Source: an uncultured Oscillospiraceae bacterium
GTDB taxonomy: Bacteria; Bacillota; Clostridia; Oscillospirales; Oscillospiraceae
DNA length: 64,000 bases
Direction of reading: 5' to 3'
NCBI GenBank assembly: GCA_900759385.1
Contig: CAAEUZ010000099.1
Location: forward strand, 26,741-90,740
Every line of letters starts with the position of its first letter. Position 1 is the first letter of the stretch. The notes under the pieces were generated by a model. The model was not told the origin of the DNA and searched no databases. It worked only from the letters and a program-made list of their open reading frames with translations. Of this stretch, positions 40,525-49,048 are shown piece after piece. The position numbers were made by a program, and so were the translations under genes.

Positions 40525-41219
40525 CTGAACACCTCCCTGAAAAGTTCATCCACGCTCTTTCCGGAGCGCTCGCGTACTTCGTCTGCCTCGCCGGACATCA
40601 CCACGCGGCCGTGGTCGATGAACACCACGTCGTCCAGCACACGCTCCACGTCGGAGATGAGATGCGTGGAGATGATGACGGCGGCGTCCTCGGCGTAGTT
40701 GGTCATGATGGTGCTGAGTATGAAGTCGCGCGTGGCGGGGTCCACGCCGCCTATGGGCTCGTCGAGCAGATAGAGCCTGGCGCGGCGGGACATGGTCAGC
40801 ACGAGCTGCACCTTCTCCTGCGTGCCCTTGCTCATGTGCTTCACGCGCTGCTCCGGAGCTACGCGGAGCCTTGTCAGCAGCTCTCCGGCGCGCTTTTCGT
40901 CAAAGTCCGCATAAAAATCCGCGTAGAAATTGACCAGCTGCTGTGCGCTCATCCAGCGCGGCAGGCACATGCGGTCGGGCAGGTAGCTGACGAGCTTCTT
41001 CGTCTCCACGCCCGGCACCATGCCGCATATCTTCACTTCTCCGCCCGTGGGCTGGAGGAGCCCGCAGGCGATTTTTATCAGCGTTGTCTTGCCGGAGCCG
41101 TTCGGCCCCAGCAGGCCCAGCACCCTCCCGGGCTCGGCCTTGATGCTCACGCCGTCGAGCGCATGGGCGCTGCCAAACCGCTTGTCAAGGGCGGTACACT
41201 CAAAGTTGGGCATTTCCAT
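40518..41219 (-). CDS. ABC transporter ATP-binding protein
   Basis: 233 residues. Walker A GLLGPNGSGKTTLIKIA, signature SKGTQEKVQLVL (modified from the usual LSGGQ) and Walker B LYLLDEPIGGVDPATR, then the STHLISDVE switch. The signature with S-K-G-T-Q is common in this ABC-2 subfamily. It overlaps the regulator gene by 20 nt. Confidence 0.9.
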   Translation of the reverse strand: MEMPNFECTALDKRFGSAHALDGVSIKAEPGRVLGLLGPNGSGKTTLIKIACGLLQPTGGEVKICGMVPGVETKKLVSYLPDRMCLPRWMSAQQLVNFYADFYADFDEKRAGELLTRLRVAPEQRVKHMSKGTQEKVQLVLTMSRRARLYLLDEPIGGVDPATRDFILSTIMTNYAEDAAVIISTHLISDVERVLDDVVFIDHGRVVMSGEADEVRERSGKSVDELFREVFRC

Positions 41220-41580
41220 CCTCCTTTACAAGAGCTTCTATGAGCTCCGATATCTCGCCGGGCGCATAGCCCAGCGAGCGCATTGCGCTCAGGAACTCCT
41301 CCGTCTGCTCACGCGCCAGCGTCTGCCGCGCCTGCGCGATCAGCTCAGCGTCCTCCGTCACAAACCGTCCCGCCGTGCGCTGTGGGAAAACCAGCCCCTC
41401 GCGCTCCAGCTCCGTCATCGCCCTCTGCATGGTGTTCGGGTTCACCCCCGCCGCGAGCGCCAGCTCGCGCACCGGCGGCAGCCGCTCTCCCGGCGCGTAC
41501 TCGCCGGAGACTATGCCCAGCCTGATCTGCCGCGAGAGCTGCTGATAAATCGGCGCGTCCGCTGCTATCTTCCACTCCAT
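41200..41580 (-). CDS. GntR-family regulator (YtrA subfamily)
   Basis: 126 residues. The N-terminal winged helix (APIYQQLSRQIRLGIVSGEY; RLPPVRELALAAGVNPNTMQ) is followed by only a short helical tail, the YtrA arrangement. GGAGG-type site precedes the ATG. It is the first gene of an operon with an ABC transporter and most likely represses its own promoter through the inverted repeat at 41597-41630. Confidence 0.88.
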   Translation of the reverse strand: MEWKIAADAPIYQQLSRQIRLGIVSGEYAPGERLPPVRELALAAGVNPNTMQRAMTELEREGLVFPQRTAGRFVTEDAELIAQARQTLAREQTEEFLSAMRSLGYAPGEISELIEALVKEDGNAQL

Positions 41581-41596
41581 GGCGGGCCTCCTTTCT

Positions 41597-41644
41597 GTAT
41601 CATTGTACTAAGTGAATAATACAATAATACAAGCGGCTTGTCAA
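41597..41644 (-). promoter_or_regulatory. Promoter and operator of the GntR-ABC operon
   Basis: Minus strand -35 TTGACA (41639-41644), 17-bp spacer, -10 TATTAT (41616-41621). An inverted repeat overlaps it: GTATCATTGTA (41597-41607) and TACAATAATAC (41620-41630), one mismatch in 11, 12-bp spacer. It is the probable regulator binding site. Confidence 0.65.
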
Positions 41645-42183
41645 GAGGATTTTTCGTCAACCGCAAGTTTGGGGCAAATTTCCCCTCTTCTCCGGTGCCA
41701 CTCGTTCCAGAACGCCTCATATCCGCGGCGGTCAAACTCATCGTCGGGCAGGTTCTTCGGCGCACAGGCCCTGTAATAGGCCTCGACCCTGTCGGCAAAG
41801 CGGAAAACCTCCTCCCGGTAGTCGGCGAGCGGGACTATTTCCTCATGCCCGTTCGGGAGGACGAGCCGGACGTGTTCGCCCTCGTGCAGCACAGACCAGT
41901 CCTCGCCGTTGTCGCAGCCGACGATAGTCACGTTCCGGCACGCCTCGTCCGCCACGAGGAAGAAGCCGCAGCAGGGCAGCAGCTGCTCGCCCTCGCCGGC
42001 GATGTGGTCCTCCGTGAGCGACTTGAGCAGGCCGAGCGCCGCGGCGCTGACCGTACAGTCGTACTCGACGCGCTCAGAGCCTATGAGCGCGGCGGCGTGC
42101 CCGTGCAGGCAGAGATCGTCCGGGTCGTCGTCCGGGCCGTTTATCCAGGAAAAATTCCAGGCGTCTATTTTAAATGTACCCAT
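41641..42183 (-). CDS. Unrecognised 180-residue cytosolic protein
   Basis: Starts at an ATG after CAGGAGG and ends just before the GntR promoter. No signal or membrane helix; acidic. The start GTFKIDAWNFSWINGPDDD and DLCLHGHAAALIG recur in hypothetical proteins of gut Clostridia, and the rest reads like a small alpha/beta domain (LLPCCGFFLVADE, VRLVLPNGHEEIVPL). No enzymatic motif recognised. An immunity-type or house-keeping role are both open. Confidence 0.7.
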   Translation of the reverse strand: MGTFKIDAWNFSWINGPDDDPDDLCLHGHAAALIGSERVEYDCTVSAAALGLLKSLTEDHIAGEGEQLLPCCGFFLVADEACRNVTIVGCDNGEDWSVLHEGEHVRLVLPNGHEEIVPLADYREEVFRFADRVEAYYRACAPKNLPDDEFDRRGYEAFWNEWHRRRGEICPKLAVDEKSS

Positions 42184-42276
42184 TCAGGCACCTCCTGTGT
42201 TTTTACCGGCCTGCGCCTGAGTACAGCATATATTGTTTCCGACGCGGCCGCAAGCGGGAGGGCAAATATTTGTACT

Positions 42277-42304
42277 TTGATTTTCCGCCGCACTCTGATA
42301 TACT
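42277..42304 (+). promoter_or_regulatory. Promoter of the alpha-glucosidase gene
   Basis: -35 TTGATT (42277-42282), 16-bp spacer, -10 TATACT (42299-42304), about 30 nt before the ATG. Confidence 0.6.
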
Positions 42305-42334
42305 GGACGTGTATATCACGGAGGAGTGATAAGC

Positions 42335-44002
42335 ATGAAACACAGCGACTGGTACAAGGACATGGTCGTCTATCAGATATGGCCGCGCAGCTTCTGCGAC
42401 GGGAACGGCGACGGCATAGGCGACCTCTGGGGCGTATATTCCAGGCTCGACTATATCAAGAGCCTGGGTGTGGACGCCATCTGGTTCTCGCCGCTCTATC
42501 CCTCGCCGAACTTCGACTACGGCTATGACGTCGCCGACTACCGCAGCATAAACCCGGAATACGGCGACCTGGAGATATTCAAAAAGGTGCTCGACGGCGC
42601 CCACGAGCGCGGGATGCGCGTCATCATGGACCTGGTGGTCAACCACACCTCCACGGAGCACGAGTGGTTCACCAGCGGCCGCGACAAAAGCGACCCACAT
42701 CACGACTACTACTTCTGGCGCCCGCCCCGCCGCGGCCACAACGGGGCGAGGAAGGAACCCAACAACTGGGACAGCTTTTTCGGCGGCAGCGCCTGGGAAT
42801 TTGACGAGCAGCTGGGCGAGTACTACCTGCACGTGTTTGCCAGGCAGCAGGCGGACCTGAACCACGACAACCCCGCCGTGAGGCGGGAGATTGTCGATAT
42901 AATGCGCTTCTGGCTGGACATGGGCGTGGACGGCTTCCGCGAGGACGCCATCGTCTATATCTCCAAGACGCCGGGGCTGCCCGACCAGTACCCCCGCCGC
43001 CCGGCCGCAAACGGCACGAAGAAGTTCGCCGAGGGCCCGAATCTGCACGATTATCTGCGATTTTACCGCAACAGCGTGTCGGACTACGACTGCGTGATCA
43101 TCGGCGAGGCCGACAACGTCCCCGTGGAGCGCGCCGTGCACTACCTGCAGGACGGCGAGATGGAGCTGATGTTCACCTTCGACCACATGCGCGCCGACTG
43201 CATCGGCACGGACTTCATACATCACAAGTTCAGCGTGAAGAAGTTCAAGCGCGCCCTCTCCGCATGGCAGAACGCCCTGGCGGGCCGGGCCTGGAACGCG
43301 CTGTATCTGGAGAACCACGACCACGCGCGCGTCATCAGCCGCTATGGCAGCGAGCGCTACCGCAGCGAGAGCGGCAAGGCGCTGGCCGCGGCTTATATGC
43401 TGCTGCAGGGCACCCCCTTTATCTATCAGGGCCAGGAGATCGGCATGACCAATCTGCGCCTGCCGAGCGCGGACATGTACCCCGACGTCATGACCCAGGG
43501 GAACGTAAAGCTGGCCTCGCGCTGGCTCTCGCCCAAGAGGGTGCTGCGGCTCACGCAGGACACGGCGCGGGACAGCGCCCGCACGCCCATGCAGTGGACC
43601 GGTGGCAAAAACGCCGGCTTCACTGAGGGCACGCCCTGGTTCTACGTGAACGAAAATTGCCGCAGCGTAAACGTGGAGGCGGAGGAGGCCGACCCGGACT
43701 CGCTCCTCAACTTCTACCGCAAACTCATAGCCTTCCGCAAGAGCGACCCCATAGTGCGCTGCGGTACATATACCGAGCTCCTGCCGCAGAGCCCGAATTT
43801 CTACGTGTACAGCCGCGAGTTCGAGGGCCGGAAGCTCCTCGTCATCGCCTCCCTGGTGGAGAAGGAGACCTACTTCACCTGCCCGGAAGGGTTCACACTC
43901 ACCGACGGCGAGCTGATATTCAAGAACCACGACCTGAACGTGGTGGTCAACAACGCCTTCACCGCGCGCCCCTACGAGCTGCGCGTGTACTTGTTCGAAT
44001 AA
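42335..44002 (+). CDS. GH13 alpha-glucosidase (oligo-1,6-glucosidase type)
   Basis: 555 residues from the ATG 10 nt after GGAGG. Starts WYKDMVVYQIWPRSFCDGNG, typical of GH13 oligo-1,6-glucosidase/trehalose-6-phosphate hydrolase enzymes. Catalytic nucleophile Asp in GVDGFREDAIVYI, acid/base Glu in VIIGEADN, transition-state Asp in LENHDHARVI. No signal peptide, so it works on imported di- or oligosaccharides. A PTS or ABC sugar importer is not next to it, so the substrate is open. Confidence 0.9.
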   Translation: MKHSDWYKDMVVYQIWPRSFCDGNGDGIGDLWGVYSRLDYIKSLGVDAIWFSPLYPSPNFDYGYDVADYRSINPEYGDLEIFKKVLDGAHERGMRVIMDLVVNHTSTEHEWFTSGRDKSDPHHDYYFWRPPRRGHNGARKEPNNWDSFFGGSAWEFDEQLGEYYLHVFARQQADLNHDNPAVRREIVDIMRFWLDMGVDGFREDAIVYISKTPGLPDQYPRRPAANGTKKFAEGPNLHDYLRFYRNSVSDYDCVIIGEADNVPVERAVHYLQDGEMELMFTFDHMRADCIGTDFIHHKFSVKKFKRALSAWQNALAGRAWNALYLENHDHARVISRYGSERYRSESGKALAAAYMLLQGTPFIYQGQEIGMTNLRLPSADMYPDVMTQGNVKLASRWLSPKRVLRLTQDTARDSARTPMQWTGGKNAGFTEGTPWFYVNENCRSVNVEAEEADPDSLLNFYRKLIAFRKSDPIVRCGTYTELLPQSPNFYVYSREFEGRKLLVIASLVEKETYFTCPEGFTLTDGELIFKNHDLNVVVNNAFTARPYELRVYLFE

Positions 44003-44034
44003 AAAGAAGCCGGTTTTCAAACCGGCTTCTTTTA
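44003..44034 (+). terminator. Terminator after the alpha-glucosidase gene
   Basis: AAAGAAGCCGGTTT and AAACCGGCTTCTTT arms with a 3-nt loop, followed by TAT. Symmetric enough to work in both directions. Confidence 0.8.
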
Positions 44035-44080
44035 TGCTGTTCCTGCAACGGGGCCTCTGAGTGTCACGCCGGAGCTGTGT

Positions 44081-44383
44081 TTACAGGTCCTTGGCGCTCA
44101 TCCTGTTCTGCTCGCGGGTGCGCCTCATGCGGCGGCGGGCGGCAAAGTATATGGCCAGGAGGACAAAGGTGGGTATGTTGGCCAGCAGCCAGACCAGAAG
44201 TACCTGCGCAATCAGCGTCGCCGTGTCCCCGCCCAGGTTCGCCATATTCAGCGGGTAAATCAGCGATATCACAAACGCTGTTATGGGCAGCACCAGTCCC
44301 GGCCAGCGGGAGGGCTTGCGCGAGAGGTACATCTCCAGCAGCACGGCGCCTATCATCAGCAAAATCAGCAGTAAGGTCCTCAT
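44081..44383 (-). CDS. Small membrane protein next to DUF2089 gene
   Basis: 100 residues with three hydrophobic helices (about 3-18, 30-45 and 57-82) and a basic Arg-rich C-terminus (FAARRRMRRTREQNR). It begins 1 nt after the upstream regulator's stop codon, so both are coexpressed. DUF2089-type regulators often sit beside small membrane proteins. Function unknown. Confidence 0.7.
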   Translation of the reverse strand: MRTLLLILLMIGAVLLEMYLSRKPSRWPGLVLPITAFVISLIYPLNMANLGGDTATLIAQVLLVWLLANIPTFVLLAIYFAARRRMRRTREQNRMSAKDL

Positions 44384-44384
44384 A

Positions 44385-44681
44385 TCATTTCTCCTTGAGC
44401 TTTTTGTACTCGTTTATCAGTATCTTCGCCGCGTCCACGTCCAGCTTGTCGTCCACGGCGAGGCGCTTTATCAGGGCGATATACGGCTCCTGCTCCGTCT
44501 CCTCGCCGAGCCTTATCTTCTGGATCAGCCTGTCCAGACGCAGCCGCACCGTGGGGTACGAGACGCCGTACTGGCGCGAGACCTCCTTGAGCGAGCCTGA
44601 GGCGAGCATGAACCGCTTCATGAACGCCATGTCCTCCTCGTCCAGATTCGACATCCACCCGGGCAGTATTTCTACGGCCAT
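44385..44681 (-). CDS. DUF2089-family HTH protein
   Basis: 98 residues from the ATG after AAAAGGAGG. A helix-turn-helix is visible (GSLKEVSRQYGVSYPTVRLR, then LDRLIQKI), followed by a helical segment (DVDAAKILINEYKKLKE). It probably binds the palindrome in its own promoter. The target and signal are unknown. Confidence 0.8.
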   Translation of the reverse strand: MAVEILPGWMSNLDEEDMAFMKRFMLASGSLKEVSRQYGVSYPTVRLRLDRLIQKIRLGEETEQEPYIALIKRLAVDDKLDVDAAKILINEYKKLKEK

Positions 44682-44694
44682 GTATGCACCTCCT

Positions 44695-44736
44695 TTTAAC
44701 AAAATGCAGTATAGCATTTAATAATGTTAAAGTCAA
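44695..44736 (-). promoter_or_regulatory. Promoter and large palindrome of the DUF2089 gene
   Basis: Minus strand -35 TTGACT (44731-44736), 17-bp spacer, -10 TATACT (44708-44713). TTTAACA and AAATGC occur in inverted order on both sides of the -10 (44695-44731), so a bound regulator would cover it. Confidence 0.65.
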
Positions 44737-44749
44737 GAGGCAAGCATAG

Positions 44750-44790
44750 CTAAATAAAATTAAGCCCGCCGGAGAATTTCCGGCAGGCTG
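44750..44790 (-). terminator. Terminator after the C39-like peptidase gene
   Basis: Minus strand AGCCTGCCGGA, loop AATTC, TCCGGCGGGCT, then TAATTTTATTT. Confidence 0.75.
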
Positions 44791-44793
44791 TAC

Positions 44794-45975
44794 TTATTCC
44801 GCCCGGGCTATGTAACTCGTCAGCACATAGCCGCGCTGGCCCTGGTATTCGACGTACGTGAACTCGCCGGAGGCGGAGATGTACGTCATCTGGCCGCCCT
44901 TGGGGATGGTAGTGAGCGCCTCGGCGGAGGTGCTGGGCGCGGCCCTGAGGGTGATGAACTCCTCGCAGTCGGCGTACCAGGTGGTGCCGGCGAGGGATTC
45001 GCCGCCGGACTGGGCGGCGGTGAAGCTCCAGAGCTGGGCTATCTGCCCTTCGAGCTTGTCGAAGCTCCAGGTCCTGCTGCTGAGTTCAACGCTGTTGGGG
45101 TCGTAGACGTTATAGCCGAACAGGCCGTGGTCGTAAATGACGATGAAGTGCCCGCTGGTGGTGAAGTCGCCGGGCAGCATGCTGGCGATGATTATCTCGC
45201 CGTCCCGCAGGCGGGCGCGCATATCGTCGTCGTTGGTGGAGGTGGCCTCGCCGCGGAGGCCGAAGGCGGCCGCCCCGGTGTCAAACAGCGTCCAGGCCGT
45301 GCCCGCGCCGGAGACATAGTGCCCTGCGCTCTCGGCGTAATCGGCGATGCGCGCCGGCGTGGCCGAGGTGTTTCCCGTGAGGCCGATGACGGCCATGGAG
45401 AGGCAGGTCGGCCCGCAGCCGGTGATGCCCATGACCGAGCTGCCGTAACCGTGATAGCCCCAGCGCGTGTCGTACTGGATGAGATAGGGCATTTCGCCCT
45501 CGTCCACGCTGATAACGGCGTTGAGGCCGCTGTCATCCGCGCTGCGGAATGGCATCAGCAGGGCGAAGTCCAGCTTCTCGCCGCCCTGCAGGGCCGTCTT
45601 GACGGCCTCCTCGGTGTATATCTCTATGTGGTCGGCGATGAAATTCAGCCTGTCGGCCAGGCCGGACTCCTCCGCGGCCAGCTCACGCAGCTGGGAGACA
45701 TAGTCCTCGCCGCACTCGTTGACGGCCATATCCGGGCTTATTTCTCCCGCAAGCGTGTTCAGGGAGTAGGTGAGCTCGTTCTGCACGTTCTTGAGATCCG
45801 GCCCGGCAAAGGTTGTGAACCCGTCCGTAAGGCGCCAGACAAAGAACAGCACCAGCAGCAATACAAGTACGAATATTATAAGCGCCACACGCCCGCTGCG
45901 CCTCCGCCTGCGCCGGTAACGCCTCCGGGGCGGCTCGTAGTAGTCGTCCTGATAGTAGTCGTCGTAATACGGCAA
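44794..45975 (-). CDS. C39-like cysteine peptidase with SH3 domain, membrane-anchored
   Basis: 393 residues from a TTG start 8 nt after GGAGG. The N-terminus is Tyr/Asp then Arg rich (RRRYRRRRRR), then one helix (VALIIFVLVLLLVLFFVWRL). The extracellular part carries a C39-like fold: MPYLIQYDTRW, Cys in GCGPTCLSM, His in SGHFIVIYD, then YNVYDPN. A C-terminal SH3b domain (LRAAPSTSAEALTTIPKGGQ) should bind the wall. It likely cleaves wall peptides or extracellular proteins; the target is unknown. Confidence 0.85.
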   Translation of the reverse strand: MPYYDDYYQDDYYEPPRRRYRRRRRRSGRVALIIFVLVLLLVLFFVWRLTDGFTTFAGPDLKNVQNELTYSLNTLAGEISPDMAVNECGEDYVSQLRELAAEESGLADRLNFIADHIEIYTEEAVKTALQGGEKLDFALLMPFRSADDSGLNAVISVDEGEMPYLIQYDTRWGYHGYGSSVMGITGCGPTCLSMAVIGLTGNTSATPARIADYAESAGHYVSGAGTAWTLFDTGAAAFGLRGEATSTNDDDMRARLRDGEIIIASMLPGDFTTSGHFIVIYDHGLFGYNVYDPNSVELSSRTWSFDKLEGQIAQLWSFTAAQSGGESLAGTTWYADCEEFITLRAAPSTSAEALTTIPKGGQMTYISASGEFTYVEYQGQRGYVLTSYIARAE

Positions 45976-46016
45976 TGTCTTGTCCTCCGCAAACTGTATT
46001 AAATGACTTAGTACAG

Positions 46017-46045
46017 ATTATAGCCCCAAGCGCCGCGCATGTCAA
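46017..46045 (-). promoter_or_regulatory. Promoter of the C39-like peptidase gene
   Basis: Minus strand -35 TTGACA (46040-46045), 17-bp spacer, -10 TATAAT (46017-46022). A consensus sigma-A promoter. Confidence 0.8.
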
Positions 46046-46135
46046 GCGCGGGAAAAATCGCGGAACCGGTTAGATGCGCGGAACAAAGCGCGCGGCGCCC
46101 GTCTGAATTACATCATATGGAATGGAGGAGCGGAA

Positions 46136-47344
46136 ATGAAGAAAAAGCTTGCCCTTATCCTTGCTCTCGCCCTCGCCTTCTCCCTCGCGGGCTGCGGGCA
46201 GGTCCAGGCCGGGCTGCTCGCGGGCGTGACGCCCTCGGAGAGCGGGGACGCGGCGGATGCGGTGGCAGCAGCGGCGGAGTTCACGGCCAAACTCTTCACC
46301 GGAGTCTACGACGGCACGGACACGCTCATTTCGCCCGTGAGCCTGCTCGCGGCTCTGACCATGGCGGAGGCCGGCGCGCAGGGCGAGACGCTCGCGCAGA
46401 TGGAGGCGGTGTTCGGCACGGACGCGCAGACGCTGCGCGCGTCCCTCGCGGCGTACATGTCGAGCCTCGAGGGTACGGCGGCGAAGACGGCCAACTCCGT
46501 CTGGTTTAACGACGGCGGGAGGTTCGAGCCCGACGCGGATTTCCTCGCCGACTGCGCGTCATTCGCGGGAGCGGATATCTTTGCCGTGCCGTTCGACGAC
46601 GGGACGCTCCGCGAGCTCAACGCGTGGGTCAGCGCGAGGACGGACGGCATGATCCCCGCGGCCGTGAGCGAGCTGCCGGAGGACACGGTCATGTGCCTGG
46701 TGAACGCGCTGTGCTTTGACTCCGCGTGGGAGGACAAGTACGAGCGCAGCGACGTCTGCGACGGGGTATTCCACGCGCCCGGCGGCGACAGGACCGTCGA
46801 GATGCTGCACAGCGAGGAGCACAGCTACCTCTCCGGCGAGGGCTTCACCGGCTTCATGAAGCCCTATGAGGGCGGGCGCTACGCCTTTGCGGCCCTGCTG
46901 CCCGACGAGGGCTCGAGCCTCGACGCGCTGGCAGCCTCCCTGAGCGGCGATATGCTCTCCGCCGTGCTCGCAAACGCGGAGGACACGCCCGTGCAGACGG
47001 CCATGCCCAGCTTCACGGGCCGCTGCGACATGAGGCTCGACGGCGTGCTCCGCGCGCTCGGCATGACGGACGCCTTTGACCCGGATTCCGCCGACTTCAC
47101 GGGCATGGGCCGCTCCGATACCGGCAGGCTCTACATCAACACCGTTATGCACAGCACCTACATCGAGCTGGACGCCCACGGCACGCGTGCCGCCGCGGTA
47201 AGCATCGTCGGCGGAGGTGACGGGGCAGACGCTCCGATGGAGACCAGGAGCGTAATCCTCGACCGGCCCTATCTCTACATGATAGTGGACACGGAGTATA
47301 ATCTTCCGCTTTTCATCGGCACGGTGACCGGCGCGCAGCTGTGA
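46136..47344 (+). CDS. Serpin, secreted lipoprotein
   Basis: 402 residues from the ATG behind GGAGG. Signal peptide with lipobox SLAGCG (Cys near 20). The serpin core is recognisable: DTLISPVSLLAALTMAEAGA, TANSVWFND, VNALCFDSAWEDKYE and the C-terminal PYLYMIVDTEYNLPLFIGTV. The reactive loop lies near residues 345-376, with hinge GTRAAAVSI and a Gly/Asp-rich centre (GGGDGADAP). It should trap serine or cysteine proteases outside the cell. Such serpins are known in gut Firmicutes and bifidobacteria. The hinge has an Arg at P13 and fewer Ala than inhibitory animal serpins, so inhibition should be tested. Confidence 0.88.
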   Translation: MKKKLALILALALAFSLAGCGQVQAGLLAGVTPSESGDAADAVAAAAEFTAKLFTGVYDGTDTLISPVSLLAALTMAEAGAQGETLAQMEAVFGTDAQTLRASLAAYMSSLEGTAAKTANSVWFNDGGRFEPDADFLADCASFAGADIFAVPFDDGTLRELNAWVSARTDGMIPAAVSELPEDTVMCLVNALCFDSAWEDKYERSDVCDGVFHAPGGDRTVEMLHSEEHSYLSGEGFTGFMKPYEGGRYAFAALLPDEGSSLDALAASLSGDMLSAVLANAEDTPVQTAMPSFTGRCDMRLDGVLRALGMTDAFDPDSADFTGMGRSDTGRLYINTVMHSTYIELDAHGTRAAAVSIVGGGDGADAPMETRSVILDRPYLYMIVDTEYNLPLFIGTVTGAQL

Positions 47345-47359
47345 AAGCTCCAGGGCGGC

Positions 47360-47394
47360 AAAAAGCCGGACGGAATTTTCCGTCCGGCTTTTGG
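47360..47394. terminator. Terminator between serpin and phoR
   Basis: AAAGCCGGACGGAA, TTTT loop, TTCCGTCCGGCTTTT; works for both converging genes. Confidence 0.8.
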
Positions 47395-47395
47395 T

Positions 47396-49048
47396 TTAAA
47401 ACGTCACGCTTATGGCGGTACCCTTGCCGGGCTCGCTCTCGAGCGAGATCTCGGCGCCGTGGTACTGGGCGGCGTGCTTTACTATGGAGAGGCCGAGGCC
47501 GGTGCCGCCGGTTTCGCGGCTGTGGCTTTTGTCCACGCGGTAGAAGCGCTCGAATACGCGGTCCTGGGCCTCGCGGGGGATGCCGAGGCCGTCGTCGCTG
47601 ACGGTCACGCGCACATGCCCGCCGGGGAGGGTGCTGACGTCGATATCCGCGCGGCCGCCCTCGGGCTTGCTGTATTTGATGGCGTTCTCGGCCAGGTTCC
47701 AGACAATCTCCCAGAGCAGGCGGCGCACGCCGTGCACATTGCCGCCGGAGCCCGTGACATTGACGGTGACGTGGCGTTTCTCTGCCTCGTCGGCGACGTT
47801 GGCGGACACCTCTTTGGCCAGGGCGAGCATATCCGTGTCCTCGCGGGGGAACTCCTCGCCCTCGTCAAGGCGGGAGAGGTTTATCACATCCTGCACCAGC
47901 TCCACCAGCCGCGCGGCCTCGCTCCTGATGCGGCCGAGGAAGCGCTCGCGGTCCTCGGGCTTGACCAGCCCGCTCTGCAGCAGCTCCGCGGCGCCCATGA
48001 TGGAGTGCAGCGGGGTCTTGAGCTCGTGGGACACGTTGGCGGTGAACTCGCGGCGCAGGCGCTCGGAGCGCAGCTTTTCCGTCACATCGACCGCGAGGAG
48101 CACGGTACCGTTCCTGCCCTCCTCGGCGGCGACCGGGCTGGCCGTGAGCATGTACTCGCGCTCGCCGCGGCTTATGTAGGTCTCCGCCCGCTCGCCGCCG
48201 GAGCATTTCTCCAGCAGCGCTCTCAGCTCCGGGCTGCGGTCTATGGTGAGTACGTCGCGGCCCTCGCTGGAGGTGTCCACGCCGAAGATCTCCCGCGCGC
48301 TGGGGTTGACGCTCATGACCATGCCCGTGCTGTCGAGCAGGATGAGGCCCTCGCTCATGTTCCCGGTGATGGCCGCGAACTCCTCCTTGCGGCGGGTGAG
48401 CTCGTCCAGCTGGTCGCTTATCTGCCGCTGCTGCCGCTCCAGGCGGGTCAGCAGGGGGCTCAGCTCGTCGTAGACCTCGTTGTCAAGCGGCTTGTCGAGG
48501 TCAATGGCGTTGAGCGGGCCGACAATGCGCTTGGCGAGACGGGAGGCCAGCCAGCCGGAGAGTATCAGGGCCAGAACAAGTATCAGCACCAGCGGCTGTA
48601 TGATGCCCAGCAGCAGGGCGGGCACCGTGTAGTGCGACTCGCTCGTGCGCAGCACCGTGCCGTCCTCAAGGCGTATGGCGTAGTAAACCGTGCGCTCGGA
48701 GAGGGTGCTGCTGGTGCGCGAGCCCTCGCCCGTGCCGTACTGCAGGGCCTCGCGGAACTCCTCGCGCTCAGCGTGGTTCTCCATTGCGCCGGCGTTGGCG
48801 TCCGTGTCATATATGACCGTGCCGTCGGCGTCTATCCAGGTCAGGCGGATGGCGCCGTCGTTGAGGCCCTCGAAGTAATCGAGGCCGTTGAGTTCCACGC
48901 CGTGGGCCGCCAGGCGGGCCTCCATGCGCAGCTGGTCCATCTGCTGCGAGGAAAAGTAGTTGTACAGCGCGCCCACAACCAGGGCCAGGCCGGCCAGGAA
49001 AACCACCAGGCAGGCCAGGAATACGCTGCGGAAAATCCGTTTTGTCAC
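47396..49048 (-). CDS. phoR: Phosphate sensor kinase, PhoR type
   Basis: 550 residues from GTG overlapping the phoB stop (GTGA). Two membrane helices enclose an extracellular domain (about 30-155). Then a PAS-like region (EGLILLDSTGMVMSVNPSAR), HisKA box FTANVSHELKTPLHSIMG and the ATPase domain (VSDDGLGIPREAQ, TGLGLSIVKHAAQYH). Last gene of the phosphate operon; it phosphorylates PhoB when phosphate is short. Confidence 0.9.
   Translation of the reverse strand: MTKRIFRSVFLACLVVFLAGLALVVGALYNYFSSQQMDQLRMEARLAAHGVELNGLDYFEGLNDGAIRLTWIDADGTVIYDTDANAGAMENHAEREEFREALQYGTGEGSRTSSTLSERTVYYAIRLEDGTVLRTSESHYTVPALLLGIIQPLVLILVLALILSGWLASRLAKRIVGPLNAIDLDKPLDNEVYDELSPLLTRLERQQRQISDQLDELTRRKEEFAAITGNMSEGLILLDSTGMVMSVNPSAREIFGVDTSSEGRDVLTIDRSPELRALLEKCSGGERAETYISRGEREYMLTASPVAAEEGRNGTVLLAVDVTEKLRSERLRREFTANVSHELKTPLHSIMGAAELLQSGLVKPEDRERFLGRIRSEAARLVELVQDVINLSRLDEGEEFPREDTDMLALAKEVSANVADEAEKRHVTVNVTGSGGNVHGVRRLLWEIVWNLAENAIKYSKPEGGRADIDVSTLPGGHVRVTVSDDGLGIPREAQDRVFERFYRVDKSHSRETGGTGLGLSIVKHAAQYHGAEISLESEPGKGTAISVTF

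Noticed and set aside
42203..44020. A 605-codon open frame on the minus strand opposite the alpha-glucosidase
   Set aside because: It lies antisense to a clear GH13 gene with intact catalytic motifs, has no ribosome binding site and no recognisable domain; long antisense frames arise from high GC at third positions.
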